Below, piece after piece: positions 56,601 through 64,000 of a stretch of DNA of 64,000 bases. The position numbers and the translations under genes are program-made. Source of the DNA: Anaeramoeba ignava (taxonomy: Eukaryota > Metamonada > Anaeramoebidae); NCBI GenBank assembly GCA_028826165.1, contig JAPDFW010000072.1:1-64000 (forward strand), in the 5' to 3' direction. A model generated the notes under the pieces. That model did no database searches. It saw nothing but the letters and a program-made list of their open reading frames with translations, and was not told the origin of the DNA. Each line of letters opens with the position of its first letter. The stretch's first letter is position 1.

Positions 56601-57549
56601 TTAAAAAAAGAAAAAAAAGGGAAGCAAATAAGATTAAGAAAAGAAAAGAAAAGAAAAGAAAAGAAAAGAAGAAAGGCAAAAAATAAAAAACAAAAGAAAG
56701 AAAAGCAAAAAAGAATAATAATAATCCCCTTAAATTATCCTCTTTCTTTCTCAAAAATTTCGATGTTTCAATATTTAAAAACATGAAATGAAAATAAAAC
56801 GAAAACATAACGAAAATAAATCGAAAACATAACGAAAATAAAAAGTGCATAAAAACCTGTAAAATTAAAGCTAAACCAAACCTTTTTTTTTTTCTAATTC
56901 ATTTCAATCCCTTTTCCTTTTATAATTTTTATTTAAAAAAAAAAGGAAAAAAATGAAAAAAAAAAAATCAAAAAAAAAATCATTTTTTACTTTTTTTTTT
57001 CAATTAAAAAATGCAAACAAATTTTAATTTTTAAATAATAATAATAATAATTTGCCTTTCGTTTTTTTATCAACAAAACCTCAAGAAGAAAAATCAATTA
57101 AAGAACCTTTTCCAAAACTTTTTGTTCCTCCATTTTATATTGATATTTCTGAAATTGCTCAAGCAAATTTTGAAAAACCTCCTATTGAAATCAATAATAA
57201 AACAAACCAAAACCAAAACCAAAATCAAAATAAAAATCAAAATCAAAATCAAAATTAAAATTAAAATTAAAAATCAAAATTAAAATCAAAATCAAAATCA
57301 AAAATCAAAATTAAAATCAAAATCAAAATCAAAATTAAAATCAAAATCAAAATCAAAATCAAAATAAATTATTTTGAAAAAAATGTAAATAAATTGTTTG
57401 GGAAATTCCTTTTATTCTTTTAAATTTTGAAAAGAAAAAGAAAAAAGAAAAAAGAACAAAAGAAGATTATCAAAAGTAAATCGAAATCTGAATTCTTTTT
57501 TTTTTGATTTTTGTTTTGATTTTGTTTGCTAAATCAAAATTGTTTGAAA
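56601..57549. other. Intergenic with purine tract, small ORF and hexamers
   Basis: 56610-56715 is a nearly pure A/G tract (AAGAAAAG units). 56770-56850 has repeated CGAAAACATAACGAAAAT. 57200-57370 is AAAATC/AAAATT hexamers. A short possible coding stretch lies at 57034-57258 (separate entry). I see nothing else. Confidence 0.6.
57034..57258 (+). CDS. Possible small protein, uncertain
   Basis: An open stretch starting in an AAT run reads NNNNLPFVFLSTKPQEEKS, then PFPKLFVPPFYIDISEIAQA and a Q/N tail to TAA 57256-57258. The segment from STKPQ to PPIEI has gene-like composition with several Pro and aromatic residues, unlike the flanking repeats. The only nearby ATG (57011) is out of frame by one base with a TAA in between, so an indel in the AAT run or an unseen exon would be needed. 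I do not recognise it. Confidence 0.25.
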   Translation, partial: NNNNNNLPFVFLSTKPQEEKSIKEPFPKLFVPPFYIDISEIAQANFEKPPIEINNKTNQNQNQNQNKNQNQNQN

Positions 57550-60500
57550 TTATTTAAATTGCTTTCTGTTTTTTTTAATTTGAATAAACCAATCAAAAGA
57601 TTCATTTTTATGATCGAAAGAAAAAGCATTTTCTGTAGAATCAGTTAAAGAAGAAAGAATGAAAACATTTTTTTTCTTATTATAAGTATCCATTTGAGAA
57701 ATGTTTGTATTGTTAATAATATCAATAATTTCAAGAGGTTCTTTTGATTTAGCATATAAAGGTTGGTCTTTAAAAATGCCAAGAGTTTTTGACTGAAGAA
57801 TAATAAAACGCTTTTTGAATCCTGATTTGTTTTTGGAATGCATGCAATTTCCTTGTTTAAGAATATTGATTGATTTGATTTCATTCCAATCATCTATTGG
57901 AACTTGTTGATTTGGTGATTCTGAATGATCTTGAGCATTTGTTTCTTTATTCAATATTGTGTTGTTTGATTGATTATCTTGAATAGATTGATTTTGTGCC
58001 TCTTTTGTTATTTTAGGTGCATTTTGTGGTTCTTCTTTTGTTTTTCTTTGTGAAATTGCAAGTTTAATTTGTTCTTCTTGTTTTTTTTGTTGTTTATAAG
58101 TTGGTGACATTTTATATTCTTTGAAATAAACAAAGAGTGTTTGAAATGCTTTTTCTGTTTGTGGTATTTTTTTCAATGTTCCCATTACTTGAGAAACCAG
58201 TTCATTAATTGAATCCATTCCTTGTTCATTTAAAAATGGTGGAATTGTGTTTCCCACAATTTGAAGAACTGATTTGATATTTTGTTGGAAAATTGATTCT
58301 GTAAAGCTTCCTTTTGGTTTGTTTTGAAGAAATAGAATATTCACAAATGGTGCTTTGATTTCTTGTTCTTGTTTTGTATCTTGGAGTTTTGAAAAAGGAA
58401 TTTTAAGATCTTCTGGTTTTACATCAAGATCATCCTTTTAAATTAAATATTTATTAAATTAAATATCATTTTAAATTAAATTTTAAATTTTAAATTTTTA
58501 CAGATAATTGTTCCATAAAAACTGATCTATCCATAAATCTTCCTGTAATATCTTCATTAATTGCTTGCATATGTTTTCGATTAGAACTAAATGTAATACC
58601 ATTTGAAAGAGCTTGAATAACTGTTGAAAGTAATAGTAAACCTCTTTGAGCAGATTTTGTAAGAGGAACTAATCAGAAAAATTAAATTAAATTAAATTGA
58701 ATTGAATTGAATTGAATATTGAATATTAAATTGAATATTGAATTGAATATTGAATTGAATATTGAATATTTAATATTGAATTGAATTAAATTGAATTGAA
58801 TTGAATATTGAATTGAATTGAATTTAATATTGAATTGAATATTGAATATTGAATTAAATATTAAATTAAATATTAAATATTGAATATTGAATTAAATATT
58901 GAATTAAATATTAAATATTGAATTGAATTGAATATTGAATTGAATATTAAATATTGAATTGAATTGAATATTGAATATTAAATATTGAATTGAATATTGA
59001 ATTGAATATTGAAATTGAATTAAATTGAATTGAATTGAATTGAATATTGAAATGAATTAAATATTAAAATTAAATATTAAATTAAATACAATTAATAACC
59101 CCAAAATTTGAAGGAGAAACAATTGCAGGACAAATAAATCTCAAAAAGATAAAACCACCAATTGCGGAAGTAACATTATCAGGGAATCTTTGCATAATAA
59201 CATTTCTCAAAGTAGCAGCAATAAATTTAAATCCAGGAGGAGCTTGTTCAGCAGAAAGAAAAACTCTATCAAGAAATTTATGGAAATAAAATTTCAAATT
59301 TTTCATATTAGCTTCAATTTTTTGATCAACATTAGATTCGACTTGAACTTCAGTTCCATCATTAGATGATTCTGAATACATTAGTTTATTAGGATCCACT
59401 TCGCATTCAAGACCTGAGTCACATAATTCCTTGATATTATCATAAAGAATCTCTTTTAAATAATTTTTTCCATAAAGCATTGCATATTTAGTAATCATTT
59501 TAGTTGCTGCATCATTACTTCGAAACAAACTTCCTGCAGACATTGTTCTTAATACTTCTTGAGAAATTGCACATTTAATAAAAGGTAGAATTATTCCTAA
59601 AGGCTCCAAAAATAGGAACAATGCTGTTGCAATTTTATCAAGTGCATCTCTGCAATAATTCGAATCTGTTGCTATTGTTATGTATCTTATGTCTTTTGGC
59701 TTGAATATCCCATTTAATGCTTCTTTTCCTACGCTAAATGATTCGTTGAATTGATGATCTGGTTTGGTCTCCACTTTTAGTAATTGTTGTTTTACTAATT
59801 CTTTTCCATTATCATCAAGTATACTTTCAATTAAATTTCGAAGTGATTCTCCAAATGATTCCTTTTGACAATCTTCAACAATTTCTTTAATTTCCTATTA
59901 AAATTAAATAGAAACATTTTATTAAATCAATTTATTAAACTATTTTATTAAATTGATTTATTTTTACTTTTATGTTAACTGAAATTTTCAATTCAACTGA
60001 TAATTGAAATAAAAGTGTTGTAATTTTTTCAAAATCAACAAGTTCAATCAAAAATTTATCAAAGCATCTTGATATCCCATTTCGAATTTTTAAGATTTTA
60101 AATTCTATTCAAAATATTAAATATAAATATAAATATAAATATAAATATAAATATAAATATAAATATAAATATAAATATAAATATAAATATAAATATTATA
60201 AATATAAATATAAATATAAATATAAATATAAATATAAATATAAATATAAATATAAATATAAATATAAATATAAATATAAATATAAATTATAAATATAAAT
60301 ATAAATATAAATATAAATATAAATATAAATATAAATATAAATATAAATATAAATATAAATATAAATATAAATATAAATATAAATATAAATATAAATATAA
60401 ATATAAATATAAATAAATCAATACCATTAATATCATCTGGAATATATTTATTGATAATAATTTTATCAATAAATTGAGTTGATATATTCTTCTTAAATAT

Positions 60501-63500
60501 TATCATAAATAAGAAATGATAAAAAAGTGCCTTAATAGCTTCTAAAAAATCAACAGGAAATCCAAGTACTGTTTTTTCAATTTGACTTAAAGTTTGTAAA
60601 ATTTCATTTGGAATATTGAAATCAATTTGACTAATTTTGGATTCAATATCTCTCTTTTTTGTTTCATCAAGTTTAACTTTTGTAAAAGAGTCAACAATTG
60701 TAAAAAATCCATGAAGAAGAGATTGTCTTTCAAAAGAATCAGAAGGTTTCTTTTTAAATTTTAATTATAATTTTAATTTTAATTTTATTTTAATTTTAAT
60801 TTTAATTTAAATTTCAATTTTAATTTTAATTTTAATTTTAAATATTAATTTTAATTTTAATTTTAATTTTAATTTTAATTATAATTTTAATTTTAAATTT
60901 AATTTTAATTTTAATTTTAAATTTAATTTTAATTTTAATTTTAATTTTGATTTTAATTATAATTTTAATTTTAATTTTAATTTTAATTTTAATTTTAATT
61001 TTAATTTTAATTTTAATTTTAATTTTAATTTTAATTTTAATTTTAATTTTAATTTTAATTTTGATTTTAAAAATTTTAATTTTAAGAAGATTTTGTTTTA
61101 ATTTTAAAATTTTTAATTTTAAAATTTAAATTTTAATTTTAATTTTAATTTTAATTTTAATTTTAATTTTAATTTTAATTTTAATTTTAATTTTTAATTT
61201 TAATTTTAATTTTAATTTTAATTTTACTGAATGAAGAAGATTTGCTTGAAGTTTTAGATTTTCTTTAATTCCATTAAGTGAATCATTTTTAGAAGGATAA
61301 AATTCAGCAATTTGAGAAAGAATAGTTGATAATTTATTATTAATTATTTGGAAATTAGTTTTTGCATCTTCCATAAAACTTTCAATTTCTTGAACAGTAG
61401 AAAATTGAATATCAACTTTTTCTTGTTTTTTTTCATTTTTCTCTTTTTTTTGTAAAACTTCATCAAGAGATGTAAAATGAATTTCATCTGAATCTTTAGT
61501 TTCATTTACTTGACTTAAAATTGAAGAAATATCAAAATTTTCAGATGGTTTTCTAAGATTTGAAAGTATTTCTTCAACATCTTTAGAAATTTCTCCATTA
61601 AATCGACTTTTTCTTGTCTCTTTAACTGGTGCTTGCTGTTGAGTTTGTTGTTGAGTTTGTGATGTTACTTGTCTTTTGAATGAATGCTGAATGTTTTTTC
61701 CAATGTTTTTAATAGGATTTGTTGGAGAATTTGATAATCTTGAAAATTTATCCTTTTTTTTAGAAAGAATATTTTAATATTTATATATTTAATATTTAAT
61801 ATTTAATATTTTAATATTTTTAATATTTTATTATTTAATATTTTAATATTTTAATATTTTAATATTTTATTATTTTAATATTTTATATTTTAATATTTTA
61901 ATATTTTAATATTTTATTATTTATTATTTTAATATTTTAATATTTTATATTTTATATTTTAATATTTTAATATTTTAATATTTTAATATTTTAATATTTT
62001 ATTATTTTTTATTATTTAATATTTTATTTTAATATTTTAATATTTTTATTTTTTTATTTTATTATTTTATATTTTAATATTTTTTTATATTTTTATATTT
62101 TTAATATTTTTATATTTTAATAATTTATTATTTTAATATTTTTATTATTTTAATATTTTAATATTTTAATATTTTAATAATTTATTATTTTAATATTTTA
62201 ATAATTTATTATTTTAATATTTTAATATTTAATATTTAATATTTTAATATTTTAATAATTAATATTTTATTATTTATTATTTAATATTTTAATATTTTTT
62301 GTACTTGAGAATCTTCCATTTGTGGTTTATATCCATAATTTGTTGTTGGTCTCCAAATTTGATCCTTAATTTGTTCTTGATATGTTTTTGTTTTTAATGT
62401 TGGTTTCCAAATAAATAAAGCTGTTAAAAATCTGATAATTGATTCTTCATTTTTCTTTTAATTATAAAAGAAAAAAAATTAATTTCAAATGAGAAAAAAA
62501 TAACCACAAATAAAAATAAAAATAAAAATAAAAATAAAAATTAAATACATTTGCAAGATCTTCATAAGTAAGTAAATTTGCTTTAAAAGTTGTTTTTTTC
62601 ATTAAATTATTAAAAGTTTCAAGACGACTTACAACAGCAGATTCAAGATAAACATCCATAAATCCCAAATTTGGTTGAATTTCAGACATTAAATTAGTTA
62701 AAGCAATGCAATCCTATAATTTATAATTTAATTTATAATTTTATTTATAATTTTAATTTATAATTTTATTTATATTTATATTTATAATTTTATTTATAAT
62801 TTTATTTATTATTTAATTTATAATTTAATTTATATTTTAATTTATAATTTTATTTATAATTTTATTTATATTTTTATTTATAATTTAATTTATAATTTAA
62901 TTTATAATTTTATTTATAATTTTATTTATAATTTTATTTATAATTTTATTTATAATTTAATTTATAATTTAATTTTAATTTATAATTTAATTTATAATTT
63001 TATTTATAATTTAATTTATATTTTAATTTATAATTTAATTTATAATTTAATTTATAATTTAATTTATTTTTATTTATATTTTTAATTTATAATTTTATTT
63101 ATAATTTTATTTATATTTTTATTTTATAATTTAATTATTTTATTTTAATTTTATTTATACATTTTATTTATAATTTTATTTATAATTTTATTTATAATTT
63201 AATTTATAATTTTATTTATATTTTTATTTATAATTTAATTTATAATTTTATTTATAATTTTATTTATAATTTAATTTATAATTTATAATTTTATTTATAA
63301 TTTTAATAATTTTATTTATAATTTAATTTTTATTTATAATTTTATTTATAATTTTATTTATAATTTTTTTTAATTTTATTTATAATTTTATTTATAATTT
63401 TATTTATAATTTTATTTATAATTTTATTTATAATTTTATTTATAAATTTTATTTATATTTTTAATTTATAATTTTATTTATAATTTTATTTATAATTTTA

Positions 63501-64000
63501 TTTTATAATTTTATTTTTAATTTTATAATTTATTTTAATTTATAATTTTAATTTATAATTTATTTATAATTTTATTTATAATTTAATTTATAATTTAATT
63601 TATAATTTAATTTATATTTTAATTTATTTTAAATTTTATTTATAATTTAATTTATAATTTTATTTTATAATTTTATTTATATTTTAATTTATAATTTAAT
63701 TTATAATTTAATTTATATTTTAATTTATAATTTTATTTATAATTTTATTTATAATTTTAATTTATAATTTTATTTATAATTTAATTTATAATTTAATTTA
63801 TAATTATTTATTAAATTATTTTTATTTATAGTTTAATTACCTGGAAATCATCAGTAAAATTCTTTACTTCTGTTTGTTGTCCTGCTTTTCGAAGAATAAA
63901 ATTAACCCATCTTAAAAGAAGATCAAAAGGATCAAGTTTTATTAAATCTTCACTATCTGATGTTTTTAAAACTCGAATATCAGGATTATAAATGACTCGA
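57550..64000 (-). CDS. CH-domain RasGAP with C-terminal PH domain, 5' partial
   Basis: Nine exons on the minus strand, 5' end beyond the window: 63841-64000+, 62549-62713, 62305-62454, 61228-61752, 60425-60749, 59968-60104, 59090-59894, 58502-58668, 57550-58434 (about 1105 aa visible, all phases consistent). Exons 1-2 form a calponin-homology domain (DPFDLLLRWVNFILRKAG, NFTDDFQDCIALTNLMSEIQ), then a disordered Q/K/E-rich region. The RasGAP domain has the arginine-finger loop GSLFRSNDAATKMITKYA and FLRFICPAIVSPSNFG, and turns Ras-GTP off at membranes or cortex. A C-terminal PH domain (INILKQGNCMHSKNKSGFKK, RFIILQSKTLGIF) closes the protein. The arrangement is IQGAP-like in combining CH and GAP, but no IQ motifs are seen and the PH domain is extra. 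Five introns are repeat arrays. Confidence 0.9.
58669..59089. repeat. TTGAATA-type array in RasGAP intron
   Basis: A 421-bp intron of ATTGAATTGAATATTGAATATTAAATATTGAA-like blocks, resembling in composition the PSMG1-like intron 1 array on the other strand. Confidence 0.88.
60105..60424. repeat. ATAAAT array in RasGAP intron
   Basis: A 320-bp intron with about 48 nearly perfect ATATAA/ATAAAT hexamers, broken twice by a TATTATAA or AATTATAA slip. This is the most regular array in the window. Confidence 0.93.
60750..61227. repeat. ATTTTA array in RasGAP intron
   Basis: A 478-bp intron of ATTTTA hexamers with a short unique patch (AAGAAGATTTTGTTTT) at about 61085-61100. Confidence 0.9.
61753..62304. 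repeat. AATATTTT array in RasGAP intron
   Basis: A 552-bp intron of TTTTAATA octamers with TTATTATTT interruptions. The donor GTACAAAAAATATT leads straight into the array. Confidence 0.9.
62714..63840. repeat. TTTATAATT array in RasGAP intron within the CH domain
   Basis: An 1127-bp intron of TTTATAATTTTA and TTTATAATTTAA units (11-12 bp). It splits the CH domain after NFTDDFQ. Confidence 0.92.

Noticed and set aside
1-64000. tRNA, rRNA or transposase genes
   Set aside because: No cloverleaf-like, rRNA-like or transposase/reverse-transcriptase sequence was seen on either strand.

Overview
The window is nuclear DNA of a very AT-rich microbial eukaryote. The evidence is short GT...AG introns in most genes, typical eukaryotic proteins (ARL1, epsin, PNKP, TFIP11, PSMG1-like, RNF213-like, integrin-like surface proteins), N/Q, S/K and D/E runs in proteins, and satellite DNA both between genes and inside introns. 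The mix of BTB proteins carrying RCC1, ankyrin or ARM repeats, a ClpB with an organelle presequence and a bacterial-type membrane iron-sulfur protein fits a free-living anaerobic amoeba or flagellate such as Anaeramoeba. That assignment is inference; no rRNA or other marker is present. Genes are close together (often 100-500 bp apart).

Layout: 1-7347 (+) an RNF213-type AAA+/E3 ligase, 5' end outside the window, with several reading-frame lesions. 7436-12402 (-) PNKP, with a 3.36-kb intron that is one 24-bp satellite. 12927-13545 (+) FAM32A. 13845-15599 (-) ARL1. 15840-18413 (+) a PSMG1/PAC1-like chaperone. 18518-21091 (-) TFIP11. 21291-23263 (-) an unrecognised protein. 23444-26831 (-) epsin with a long motif-rich tail. 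27704-34388 (-) two tandem copies of a FG-GAP/fibronectin-III membrane glycoprotein, the first frameshifted. 35502-39972 (-) a BTB protein with ARM repeats, one repeat per exon. 40242-42119 (+) RCC1-BTB. 42215-44868 (+) a NapH-like polytopic Fe-S protein. 45156-45960 (-) a membrane-anchored J protein. 46868-51331 (+) ankyrin-BTB. 51457-54898 (+) organellar ClpB. 55.07-56.6 kb a minisatellite of about 84 bp. 57550-64000 (-) a CH-RasGAP-PH protein whose 5' end lies beyond the window.

Many exon structures below join short exons that are not visible as long ORFs; I placed them by splice sites, reading phase and homology. Three themes recur. First, many genes have one or more oversized introns made almost wholly of a simple repeat private to that intron, with the splice sites kept at the array edges. 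Second, low-complexity protein regions (NQ, SK) are the same AAATCA/TTTTGA-type hexamers that fill noncoding arrays, read in different frames. Third, three neighbouring genes (35.5-51.3 kb) encode BTB proteins with three different repeat-type binding surfaces, as expected for cullin-3 substrate adaptors.

The strongest candidates for new biology are the NapH-like protein, which has lost exactly the four ligands of one [4Fe-4S] cluster while keeping those of the other; the PNKP, whose phosphatase half has lost three catalytic residues while its kinase P-loop is intact; and the exon-per-repeat BTB-ARM gene.
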